NCBI RefSeq assembly: GCF_029784165.1
Contig: NC_073694.1
Span: forward strand, 75,039,411-75,103,410
Source: Wyeomyia smithii
Lineage: Eukaryota > Arthropoda > Insecta > Diptera > Culicidae
Length of the DNA stretch: 64,000 bases
Reading direction: 5' to 3'
Below the pieces are notes generated by a model. It did not search any database, was not told the origin of the DNA, and worked only from the letters and a program-made list of their open reading frames with translations. The position numbers were made by a program, and so were the translations under genes. Positions 44,870-55,606 of the stretch are shown here, piece by piece (positions within the stretch are counted from its first letter, which is position 1; every line of letters begins with the position of its first letter).

Positions 44870-47800
44870 TACGGCGAAAGAGGTTAGGAATTTTTTGACT
44901 GTATTACAGTGGAATTGCAGAAGTATCATCCCCAAATTCGATTTATTTTCTCATTTGATGAATACATACAATTGTGACGCATTCGCGCTCTGTGAAACCT
45001 TTCTCAATTCGAACGATCAACTCAATTTCCACGATTTTAACATTATTCGTCGAGATCGAGACTCACACGGTGGAGGGGTACTTTTAGGGATTAAAAAGTG
45101 CTATTCTTTTTTCAGAATCGACCTCCCCTCGATCTCGAATATTGAAGTTGTTGCCATTCAAACGAATTTAAATGGAAAAGACCTTTGCCTTGTTTCGTTA
45201 TATATTCCCCCATCCGCGCGGATTGAACAGAAGCAACTCCTTGATATAGCAGAATTGCTTCCCGCACCTTTTATGATTTTGGGAGATTTTAACTCTCACT
45301 GTTCGCTATGGGGGTCGCTGTACGACGACAACCGATCTTCTTCAATTTGTAACTTGATCGACGACTTCAATATGACACTTTTGAACACTGGGGAAGCGAC
45401 ACGTGTACCTAATCCTCCAGCACGTGAAAGCGTGCTTGACCTATCCCTCTGCTCAACATCACTAGCGTTAGATTGCCAGTGGAAAGTAATCAACGATCCC
45501 CACGGTAGTGATCATCTTCCAATCGTTATATCAATTGCTAATGGTTCAACTCCCCCGAACCCAATCAATATTTCCTACGACCTTACACGTAATATTGATT
45601 GGAAGCGTTATGAGTCTATTATAGCGGAATCTATCGAGACTCACGAGGAACTTCCTCCGGAGGAAGAATACGCGTTCTTAGCTGGCTTGATAATCGACGC
45701 CGCGACTCAAGCTCAGACGAAACCGATACCCGGGGTAACGATTAGACAGCGCCCTCCCAAAAAATGGTGGGACAAAGAGCGCTCTGAGCTGTACGTGCGA
45801 AGGTCCGCGGCGTATAAGGACTACCGGGAGTACGGCACTGTCAACCTGCTTCGAAAGTACGAGGCACTGGGCAGGCAGATGAAGAGCTTAGTAAAGGCGA
45901 AAAAACGCGGGTACTGGCGGCGGTTCGTAAACGCGTTGTCGAGGGAAACAGCGATGAGCACTCTTTGGGATACCGCCAGGCGCATGCGGAACCGTGACGT
46001 TTCGAATGAGAGTGAGGAGTATTCAGATCGCTGGATACTCGATTTTGCCAAAAAGGTCTGTCCGGACTCTGTACCGGAACAGAAAACCTTTTGCGACGCG
46101 TTTATAGTAACTACGGAAGAGCCTCCATTTTCGATGTTGGAATTTTCAATGGCTCTCCTGTCGTGCAACAATAAGGCTCCAGGGTTAGATAGAATAAAAT
46201 TCAACCTGTTGAAGAATCTACCCGACTCTGCAAAAAGACGCTTGTTGAATTTGTTCAACAAGTTTCTTGAGCTAAATATTGTTCCGCATGACTGGAGGGA
46301 GGTAAAAGTCATTGCTATTGGGAAACCCGGGAAACCTGCCTCTGATCACAATTCATATAGGCCGATTCCGATGCTCTCTTGCCTCCGGAAATTAATGGAG
46401 AAAATGATCCTCTTACGGTTAGACAAATGGGTCGAAACAAACGGTTTACTTTCAGATACTCAATTTGGCTTTCGCCGGGGCAAAGGGACGAACGATTGCC
46501 TAGCGTTGCTTTCTACTGAAATTCAAGTCACATTTGCTCGGAAAGAGCAAATGGCTTCTGCGTTCTTGGATATTAAGGGGGCTTTTGACTCTGTCTCTGT
46601 AGAAGTTTTAAGCGCGAAACTTCATTCGCAGGGACTTTCACCAAATTTGAATAACTTTTTGCTCAACTTGTTGTCAGAAAAGCATATGTATTTCTCACAT
46701 GGCGATTCGACAACTTCCCGAATTAGTTACATGGGCCTTCCCCAGGGCTCATGTTTAAGTCCTCTCTTATATAATTTTTACGTCAATGACATCGATGAAT
46801 GTCTTGCAAATTCATGCACGCTAAGGCAACTTGCAGACGATAGCGTTGTATCCATTACTGGTAGCGAGGCTAGCGATCTGCAAGGACCATTGCAAGATAC
46901 CTTAGACAATTTGTCTGAATGGGCTCTTAGGCTGGGTATCGAATTCTCTCCGGAGAAAACTGAGTTGGTCGTTTTTTCTAGGAAGCATAACCCAGCTCAG
47001 CTGCAGCTCGTACTAACGGGTAAAACGATCTCTCAGGTTTTAGTCACTAAATATCTCGGGGTCTGGTTCGACTCTAAATGCACCTGGGCTTGTCATATTA
47101 GGTATCTGACACGAAAATGCCAACAGAGGATTAATTTTCTTCGTACGATTACCGGAACCTGGTGGGGAGCCCACCCAGGAGACTTTCTGAGGTTATACCA
47201 AACAACAATACTGTCAGTTCTTGAGTACGGTTGTTTCTGCTTTCGCTCCGCTGCGAACACGCATATTTTGAAACTAGAAAGAATACCTTGGGTTGCATGC
47301 AGTCGACCCATACGATGAGTCTTGAAGTGTTAGCGGGTATTCTTCCGTTGAAACATCGTTTTTGGAATCTCTCTTACCGGTTGCTAATTCGATGCACAGT
47401 TATGAACCCATTAGTAATTGAAAATTTCGAGAGGTTGGTCGACCTTCAATCTCAATCCAGATTTATGACTTTATATTTTGACTATATGGCTCAAGATATT
47501 AATCCTTCTTCATACGATTCCTCCAATGTCGCACTTTTAGATACTTCTAATAATGCTATATTCTTCGACACCACCATGAAACAAGACATTTCTGGTATCC
47601 CGGATCAATTGCGACCCCAAGAGATCCCTAAGATTTTTTCCAATAAGTTCAAACATGTTAGTTATGATAAAAGGTTTTACACTGACGGATCTAATCTAGA
47701 TGAGTCCACTGGCTTCGGTGTTTTCCACGAAAATTTTACCGCCTCCTACAAACTCGATGCTCCTGCTTCCGTGTACGTCGCAGAACTTGCTGCTATTCAG

Positions 47801-48506
47801 TACTCTCTTGGAATCATCGAAACCCTACCCATAGACCACTACTTCATCTTCACAGATAGTCTCAGTGCCATTGAGGCTCTGCGATCGATGAAGCCTGTGA
47901 AGCACACCCCGTATTTCCTGGGGAAAATACAGCGGTTTTTAAGTGCTTTAACAGATAAAAATTACCGGGTTACCTCATTGCTCGATTCCGGGTAATGAAA
48001 AGGCTGACTCTTTAGCTAAGGTGGGTGCTATTGATGGCGATATTTATGAAAGACCAATTGCTTATGATGAATTTTATAGCATTTTGCGTCAGAGAACACT
48101 CAACAGTTGGCAATCATCATGGAACTCAGATGAACTGGGACGGTGGCTACATTCCATTTTTCCTAAGGTATCGACGAAAGCATGGTTCAAGGGGTTGGAT
48201 GTAGGTCGGGACTTCATTCGCGTGATGTCCAGACTTATGTCCAATCACTACACGTTAAACACGCATCTCTTTCGTATAGGGCTTGTAGACAGTAATCACT
48301 GCGTTTGTGGCGATGGCTACCATGACATCGAGCATGTTGTTTGGTCGTGTGCCGAATTCTGTGATGTTAGGTCCGAGCTTATAGATTCCCTCCGGGCCCG
48401 AGGAAAACAACCGAACGTACCCGTTAGAGACATTCTGGGAAGCGGTGATCTCCAGTACATGACACAACTGTACTGTTATTTGAAAAAGACTGACATTAAA
48501 ATTTAA
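44862..48506 (+). pseudogene. I-clade ORF2: endonuclease, RT, RNase H (broken)
   Basis: The first 818 codons are open. Endonuclease: LQWNCRSI, ALCETF, LGDFNSHCSLWG, DHLPIVISI. RT: NKAPGLDRIKFN, FLDIKGAFDS, GLPQGSCLSPLLYNFY and LADDSVV near residue 657. At about 47285 a 22 bp deletion, absent from the right palindrome arm, shifts the frame. RNase H follows in frame +2: FYTDGSNLDES, VYVAELAAI, FTDSLSAIEAL. Near 47975 a 2-base loss shared by both arms shifts back to the original frame for GNEKADSLAK and a C-terminal CVCGDGYHDIEHVVWSC cluster, ending at 48506. It needs no other element apart from ORF1, but this copy is dead. Confidence 0.85.
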
Positions 48507-48822
48507 TATTCTTTTGTCTATTTGTCAGAATACCCGTATACGACGCTGGAGACACGAACACGAAGAGCTTAAATCTATGTTTAAAAAACAAAAAAGAACA
48601 CCAGTCGAAACACAAATAGATCGTATATCTTAATTAGTTTTAAGCAAGAATTGTATTTCCCTCCTCTCACCTTAAATCCCCACTAGCTCGTAGTCGGCCG
48701 CGAGAATAAATAAAAGGCCTCCCTCTTTTCCCTGCTAACGTAGAATTAATACGAATTGTACTTGGCTCAGTAAAACAGAAAATGTATCGTGCCGTGTCAA
48801 ATAAACTAATTTTAAACCTTAA
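48507..48822 (+). other. 3' UTR of I-clade element B
   Basis: About 316 nt between the ORF2 stop and the CCTTAA end. A 48 bp segment (about 48566-48613) is missing from the inverted copy near 61902. Confidence 0.7.
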
Positions 48823-48834
48823 ACACTGACAAGC

Positions 48835-48898
48835 AACATATATTTACACGCTCGGCGTTTTTTACACAAATTTGTGTTAATTGCAACCTAGGGTTGCA
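48835..48898 (-). repeat. Gypsy 5' LTR, displaced end
   Basis: The 64 bp match 37282-37345 of the left LTR and end CCTAGGGTTGCA. They continue the LTR interrupted at 42753. They mark the original junction between gypsy and I-clade element C. Confidence 0.85.
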
Positions 48899-50566
48899 AT
48901 TTGATACGACTCTACCGAACCACGATTCTGCCCGCTTATATAATACGGCAGCATATGCTTCAGAGGCGTCGCAGCTTCACACATGCTGAAGCTAGAGAGG
49001 ATAAAATACCGTTGTTTGCGTATCGCTCTAGGCTGCATGCTGTCGACACATACCATGTCTCTAGAGGTCATAGCTGGAATGTTACCACTCAAAGAGAGGT
49101 TATTTGAGTTGGCTCTTTGTTTCCTCATTAGATCGGAAATAGCAAATCCAATGCTTATTGCGAACTATGAGAAATGTTTGGAAGTTGTTCAGAAACCCTG
49201 TATGTCAGTATACCAGCGGTTCATATCTATGGAGATATACCCCTCGTTTGTTGCTCCATGCCGCGAGATTTCAGCATTGCTCAACAGTTCTTCTGTTGTA
49301 TTTGATTTAATGATGAAACAAGAAATCTATGGAATCCCCGAACACATCAAACCAACAGTTGTGCCATCAATATTTTCGGCAAAATTCGGCCACCTCCCAG
49401 AACAGAATTCCTTTTTCACGGATGGATCTGTAATGGATGGACATTCCGGATATGGTGTTATCAACACGGATCATCGCATATCCCACAAACTGGCATAGCC
49501 TTGTACCATATATATAGCTGAATTAGCTGCCATACACAATTCACTGCGAATTATTGAGCTCAAGACACCAGGCAATTATTTCGTCTTTTCGGATAGCCTC
49601 AGTTCTATCGAAGCTCTCCGATCGATTTAACCGGTCAAGGACCCGTCCTATTTCCTTCCAGAAATTAGACGGATATTAGAAGTGCTGGTTGATCGGTCTT
49701 TCATTATCTGCTTTGTGTGGGTCCCCTCTCATTGCTGAATCCCAGGCAATGAAGAAGCTGATTTATTAGCGAAAAAGGGTGCCATAGAAGGAGATATATT
49801 TGATAGACCGATCACCTATACCGAGTATTTCCACCTGCCTCGACAACTGGCCCTGGCAAACTGGCAGGAAAATGGGATCTCGCCCAAAGTGTCTACAAAA
49901 GCTGGGTTCAGAGGGTTAGATTTAACTCGGGATTTCATTCGAGTTATTTCGCGCCTAATGTCCAGCCACTATATTGCAAACGCACATCTCTATCGAATAC
50001 AGTTGGTCGATAGTAACCTGTGCGAATGTGGAGGGTATGAGGATATTGAACATATTGTGTTCGTATGCCCTAAGTACCACAAGGCAAGAGCGGGGGCCTA
50101 GCGTGGTTGGTAACGTCTCCGCCAACCACGCTCGACGCCTGGGTTCGAATCCCACCGCCGACATAGGTGTCGATGGTTGTGAGGTGGCGTGATCCACACA
50201 CAACCAACCCAACTGGTCTAGATTCAATCCTAGCCGACACCGGGAGATTTTCTGAGGCGAAAAATCTCTGGGATCACGCTTTCCATCGCATGAGGAAGAA
50301 AAGCCGTTGGCGCCGGTCCGTTAATCAACGGGTCGTGAGTTAGGGTCCTGGGTGGAGTCGCCTCCCCGGGCGTCGGTGATTGGCACAACAACAGTGGCGG
50401 AGCTAGACCGACGGTAAATAAGTGAGAATAAAAAAAAAAGTACCACAAGGCAATGACTAAGCTTATAGAATCCCTCCGAAAACAGAAAGTACCATTTAAA
50501 ATGCAAATACGGGATGCGCTTGCTAGCCGTAACCCCGTACTTCTAATCTATATTTATGACTTCTAA
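48899..50566 (+). pseudogene. I-clade element C ORF2 fragment (RNase H part)
   Basis: Reads RLYRTTILP, HMLKLERIKYRCLRIALGC and THTMSLEVIAGMLPLKERL. RNase H follows with FFTDGSVMDGHSGYGV, IYIAELAAIHNSL and FSDSLSSIEALRS, then WVPSHC-IPGNEEADLLAK. In-frame stops lie at about 49497, 49628 and 49736. The C-terminal CECGGYEDIEHIVFVC cluster is followed by a SINE at 50088, and the frame resumes at 50454 to a stop at 50566. In the right arm a 31 bp deletion removes the FFTDGS block. Confidence 0.75.
50088..50438 (+). mobile_element. tRNA-derived SINE (Feilai-like), left arm copy
   Basis: 351 bp with a 5' tRNA-like head. The B box is GGTTCGAATCC and an A-box-like TAGCGTGGTTGG lies upstream, as needed for Pol III. 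It ends in an A-run. A perfect 15 bp target duplication AGTACCACAAGGCAA lies at 50073-50087 and 50439-50453. Resemblance to the Aedes Feilai family is inferred from structure. Confidence 0.8.
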
Positions 50567-51002
50567 TAAGATATCAAATATCGAATTTGATTATCTCGTT
50601 GCATTATCTCCCAACAAAACCATCTTTGAAAGGTTTCACACTAACTCTACTCTTTTTTTTCTTCATTTATTTTTATATTAGAGAAACATGGATCATCGCT
50701 CCTTTTTGAAAGACATGAACCACAAAACCTAGATATAAGTACTGATTACCAAGAATATTAAGGATTGTTATTTAACTATTAAGATAGGTTTTTAATGTAT
50801 TTGTTAGTTGTAAGTCAAAATGATATGTATTTTTAAATTGTATTGTTGAAATAGAAAAGATTAGAGGGTTTTTATGCCTGTTTGAGCAGGAGCAGTCGGG
50901 ATACAGGCTCTTCTCAAGCTGGCTTTTCCCTACTCCAGGAAGACATTCGGCCCCGTTATGCTCCGCGGTTGGGCCTAAATAAATATTAGAGTTGAAAAAA
51001 AA

Positions 51003-52492
51003 GATTTCCACTAATTAAAAAAAAATTATTTATGTGTAGCAAAATTTGTCATTCATAATGGCTACTAGTTCAAAGTGCATTAAAATGCAGCAATAGAATT
51101 ACAACGCTAGAAAAGCTCTAATCGTAACATCCAAAAGCTAAGAAAATCATAAAACACAGCATATTATTGGGTAGAATGTCCGTAACCGGACTTTGAGCAT
51201 GTTTAAAGATTTATAGAACCCCACTTATAAGGGCAAACAACAATTCTATCTATACGAGTATCGACTCTAATAAACAATCTACAGTAAAAAAAGATCAATA
51301 GGTTCCAAAACACTTAAAAACCGGGTGCATATAATATGCACCACAATCCAATCCATTTCCCATGCCGATACGAGCCTACCGCATACACAAGATAATTCGA
51401 TACAGCGCAAAAATAAAACACACTGAGGTCTTTTTCTTTTACGCGGTTTTCTTTTACGAGTTTTTCTCACGCGTCCTTCTCCACGAGAGTTTTAGAATGA
51501 ATGCGTTTTTTATGCAGAATTATGAATTCACGCGGTTTCCGCACACAGATACCGGAATTCACGCGGATTTTTCAAAAAAGTCGTTTCCCACGCGGCATGC
51601 CCCTGCCGGCCTCACGTGCTTAAATCGCTTATTCAAAGTGTCCGAATCCAATCACTGAACATTCACTGATTTGACTCGCATACGAAAACAACACTACCAC
51701 TGATTCCCCTTCGAAAGAATCTAGCAGAAATGAATAAAAACGTTCCACGCGTCACGTACCCTCCGCGTAAAAAAACTTCTGTGTATAAGGCGTCTGCCAG
51801 GCTGAACGCCAACGCGAGCGATCGGGCAAGATTTTTGCCGCAGGTTAATGAACTCTACTTACGGCTGTTTATTTACCTACGGCAAGAATCTCGCCCGATC
51901 GCTCGCATTGGCGTTCAGCATGGCAGAGGCCTAACACATTCGCGTTGACGGTGCTGCTGACGTTTCATTGGCTCCAGCATGCGAAAAAGCAGGAAGGAAA
52001 TATTTTTGCTTCTGTCATCCCGCACATCCCGACAACTACACATGTAGAATTCGCGCAGGTGCGAGCAGCCTTAAAAATCTCTCTCAACGCCGTCAACGCG
52101 AAAAACACACACAGCAAGAAGTCGGGCGAGGTCGCAAGTAGCACAAAAAAACGTCTACACTGCCGTGATATAACATTATGACGTACATCCATTTGATCAG
52201 TTTTCAATACGGCCTAAAAACGAACGGGTTACTTGTCACTTTTGTATTGAAATGGTGCATACGTCATTTTGTTTTCTTGATTTTATGCAACGTACGAATA
52301 AGTTACAACTAAAGGAAAGATACCAAAAGATGGATCTTCGAATAACGAACAAATTGGCATAAGAACCCCATGTTTGAAAAAATGGCGCTTACGTCAGTCT
52401 GCGAGATCACGGCAGTACAGCAGAAAAAACAAAATCTTTTCTCTTTCGAACGGAAGAAAAGGTTTGTTTTTTGCCATTTAATTTGCCTGGCG
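51003..52492. other. Non-coding DNA of the palindrome arm, with ACGCGG motifs and a hairpin
   Basis: Region 51430-51610 holds repeated ACGCGG/CACGCGG motifs in T-rich spacers (TTTTACGCGGTTTT and relatives), resembling 9764-10040. A MITE-like hairpin lies at 51789-51936. No gene is recognised in the rest. Confidence 0.5.
51789..51936. mobile_element. Hairpin MITE-like element, left arm copy
   Basis: Two 58 bp arms (AGGCGTCTGCCAGGCTGAAC at the left edge and its relative at the right) are inverted with about seven mismatches around a loop of some 30 bp. CGAGCGATCGGGC lies in both arms. There is no coding capacity, and a target duplication is not clear. Confidence 0.5.
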
Positions 52493-52701
<209 letters not shown>

Positions 52702-52936
52702 GTTTCAGGTGGAGGGGAAATTTGCATCCAAACCCCTGAGGTGACCAACCTCAGGGAGTGTGGGGTTGGTTTGAATCAGTGACCGGACCCACTAAAACCC
52801 CTCCAGTCTCCAGCCCATAATACTCCCCGGGACCACCGCTAGGTATTGCTTCGGGGAGCGGCTTTTGTGCTCTGTGCACCCTCTTGGTTCTATAGATCTC
52901 TTTGCTTACTCAGCTAACTAACCTGGAGACTGGCCG

Positions 52937-55606
52937 TTAGCTAACACTGGCGTGTCGGTGGTCAACCTGTCGCCTGTTTTGCAATTCTAAAACTATTTGA
53001 GAGGCGGCTGTACAAACCGCCCTCCAAATGTTTGGGTCTTTACCCATCCTCCGAACTAGGTTGTCCGGAGTGGTGTCTGGCCCGCTCACTACCATCATGT
53101 CGCTCCGCGCATGCACAAAACGAGGGCACACGAAGAAGACATGCTCAGCAGTTTCTTCCGCATCCGCGCACTCGGGACACATGGGGGACCCCGCATGCCC
53201 GAATCTGTGTAGATACTGCCTGAAGCAACCATGACCTGACAGAATCTGTGTCAAGTGGAAGTTAACTTCTCCATGGCGCCTCCCGACCCATCCGGATACG
53301 TCCGGAATAAGTCGATGCGTCCATCTACCCTTTGCGGAATTGGACCATTCCTGCTGCCATCTGATCATCGAGAATGACCTTCTGGTGCCTCGTATACCCC
53401 TTGTGTCACGTTGATCGAAGCATTCTACGTCCTCCTTAATGGCTATGCTGATAGGCATCATGCCGGACAGGACGCAGATTGCGTCGTATGACACTGTACG
53501 GTACGCGCTCACAACCCTCAGGCACATGAGCCTGTAGGTACTTTCCAGTTTTCGACGATGACTGTTGGTACCTAACGCTTTGGACCACGCTGGCCCACCA
53601 TACCTAAGTATGGACGAAACCACGCCGGCAAGAAGTTTACGCTTGCTGCCATATACCGCTGAGCTATTGGACATCATTCGAGATAGTCCTGCAGCGGCCG
53701 TTGAAGCTTTCTTACAGGCATAGTCGACGTGACTCTTAAATGTGAGCTTATCGTCAACCATAACCCCCAAGAGCTTGACTCTTAAATGTGAGCTTATCGT
53801 CAACCATAACCCCCAAGAGCTTCAAGGAACGCCTTGAGGTAATGGTGCAGTCACCGACTCTGACCACCGCCTGTTGCTCTAATTTGCGGTTGTTCACAAC
53901 CGTAACCTCCGTTTTATGGTGCGCTAACTCCAGTTTCCTAGAGTGCATCCAGTCTTCGACCTTGCGTATGCAGTGCGCGGCCGTCAACTCGACCTCTTCG
54001 ATCGACTCGCCGTAGACCTCTTCACCAGTCTGTTGAGGATAATCCTCTCAAGCACCTTGCCCGTAGTGTCCAGCAGACAGATAGGTCTGTATGTCGATGG
54101 GTCCCCTGGCGGTTTCCCAGCCTTCGGCAACAGCACCAATCTCTGTCGCTTCCACCTGTCCGGAAAGAGGCAGTCATCAAGGCACTTCTGCATGACTGCT
54201 CGAAATAGATCGGGGGCCACTTTCATGGCCGTCCTGATGGCCAAGTTCGGGATTCCATCCGGTCCCGGTGCCTTGCTCACCTTTAGGGAGTTGGCGATCA
54301 CGATGAGTTCCTCATTCGTAACCCTTACCTCCTCCACAACCTCTGCACGGCTGCCGTCTCTCACGGATTGGATGCCCGGCAGGTTGGCCGACCATCCCTG
54401 GTCTGTGTCTGAGATACTGGAACGTCGGACGTGAGACTCAGCAACCGGAGGCCAAGGATTTGGCTCGTGTCGTGGAAAGAGTCCCTCGATGATACGCTCC
54501 AGCATCGCTGGTGATCGCTCTGCAGGCGCCAACACGCCTTTGGTCTTCGCCATTACGACTCTGTAGGCGTTGCCCCACGGATTCGTATTGGCACTCGCGC
54601 ATAGCCTATCGAAGCAGGCCCTTTTGCTCGCCTTTATCGCACTTTTAAGCGCCGATCTTGCAGATCCGAATACTACACGGCGCTCTACCCTCTGTGCATC
54701 GGTACGTGCACGTTGCAACATCCGTCTTGCACGGAGGCACGCGCTACGGAGGTCCGCTATCGCGTCGGTCCACCAGTATACCGGTGACTTACCATTCCTA
54801 GGTTGGCGGGTCCTAGGCATGGTGGCGTCGCACGCCCGCGATAATGTGGCAACTAATTGGTCAGCACTCGGGCGGAGCCAACTGCCCCCCTCGCGCTCTC
54901 TTCTCATTGCTTCTGCAAATACCTCGGCATCGAAATGCGATGTCTTCCACCCGCGGACGGTCGGAGTATTGGCTCTACCCGTCGCCTGCCGCCTCACGTT
55001 CTGGACTACGCTATAGCAGACCGACTGGTGGTCACTATAGGTATAGCCATCGTCTACCCTCCAGTTCACGATCAGTCCTGGGCTGGAGAACGTCACGTCG
55101 ATGATCGACTCCGCACCATTTCTGCTGAATGTATACTTGGTTCCAACGTTGGCCAGATCTAGGTTGAGCTTTGCCAAAGCTTCCAACAAGATCTGACCCC
55201 TCCGGTTCGTGCGGCGGCTTCCCCACTCAACAGCCCAAGCGTTGAAGTCGCCCGCCACTACTAAGGGTGTTAGTCCCGTCAGCTCCATAGATAACAAATC
55301 GACCATCTGGGTGAACCTTTCGATAGACCAACGCGGCGGAGCATAACAACTGCAGTAGAACACTCCGTCCACCTTGGCAACCGCGTATCCTTCATTTGAG
55401 GTTGACACAACCTCCTGAACCGGGAACTTGCTGGTCGTGCATATGGCCGCCGTACTGGACTTATCTGCAACCCAATTACCGTTTCCGGGAGGAATGCAGT
55501 AGGGGTCCGATACGATTGCGATGTCCGACCGCGACTCAGACGCTGCTTGGTATAGCAGCTGCTGTGCCGCATAGCAATGGTTCAGGTTCAATTGTGTCAC
55601 CCTCAC
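52937..55606 (-). pseudogene. R1-clade ORF2: endonuclease and RT with core deleted
   Basis: A GTG/TGA overlap joins it to the ORF1 stop at 55603. The endonuclease is complete: QLNLNHCYAAQQLL, SDPYCIPPGNG, GDFNAWAVEWGS, YSDHQSV. RT begins with KAPGPDGIPNLAIR and LLPKAGKPPG ... YRPICLL, then breaks at about 54017 after LNRLVKR. It continues directly with GESIEEVELTAAHCIRKVEDWM, so the fingers and palm including the ADD motif, perhaps 500 bp, are deleted. A 46 bp tandem duplication (53731-53822) adds a frameshift. The thumb and C-terminal CPECADAEETAEHVFFVC cluster remain to 52937. Confidence 0.85.
53731..53822. repeat. 46 bp tandem duplication in R1 ORF2
   Basis: Two exact adjacent copies of a 46 bp unit beginning GACTCTTAAATGTGAGC (53731 and 53777). 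Because 46 is not a multiple of three, it shifts the ORF2 frame. Confidence 0.95.

Larger units (their letters stand above)
42754..48822 (+). mobile_element. I-clade (MosquI-like) element B, full length, inserted in gypsy LTR
   Basis: The 6,069 bp element is bounded by the 12 bp target duplication ACACTGACAAGC (42742-42753 and 48823-48834). It has a 724 nt 5' UTR, ORF1 with zinc knuckles, ORF2 with endonuclease, RT and RNase H, and ends CCTTAA. ORF layout with RNase H and CCHC knuckles in ORF1 fits the I clade. ORF2 is broken by a 22 bp deletion and a 2-base loss near its 3' end. Its 3' part recurs inverted at 61695-64000. Confidence 0.85.
35121..48898 (-). mobile_element. Ty3/gypsy LTR retrotransposon lacking most of pol, with nested insertions
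   Basis: Direct LTR copies flank a minus-strand interior with gag and protease. The PBS lies beside the right (5') LTR. The right LTR is split by a 6 kb I-clade element and its last 64 bp lie at 48835-48898. The left LTR is enlarged by a 1,360 bp TIR element. Only the start of RT survives; RT core, RNase H and integrase are not found. The far left LTR edge is diverged, so the outer boundary and target duplication could not be fixed. Confidence 0.8.
48899..51002 (+). mobile_element. I-clade element C, 3' part, with SINE insertion
   Basis: Begins in the RT/RNase H connection of ORF2, directly at the gypsy LTR end, and runs to an A-rich tail at about 50995-51002. It is related to but clearly diverged from element B. 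The 3' UTR (50567-51002) contains an AATAAATAT stretch near the end. The gypsy insertion or an older truncation removed the 5' portion from this side. Confidence 0.75.
46490..52492 (+). repeat. Giant palindrome, left arm (visible part)
   Basis: Every segment here recurs inverted at 58054-64000. Coordinates sum to 110546 near the centre and 110490 at the window edge; the drift is explained by a few small indels. Contents are the 3' half of I-clade element B, the gypsy LTR tail, I-clade element C, the SINE, and 1.5 kb of other DNA. The arm may extend further left, because the right arm is cut by the window end. Confidence 0.92.

Noticed and set aside
50088..50163. Possible tRNA gene (good B box)
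   Set aside because: The head belongs to a SINE with an A-tail and target duplications; a full cloverleaf is not supported.
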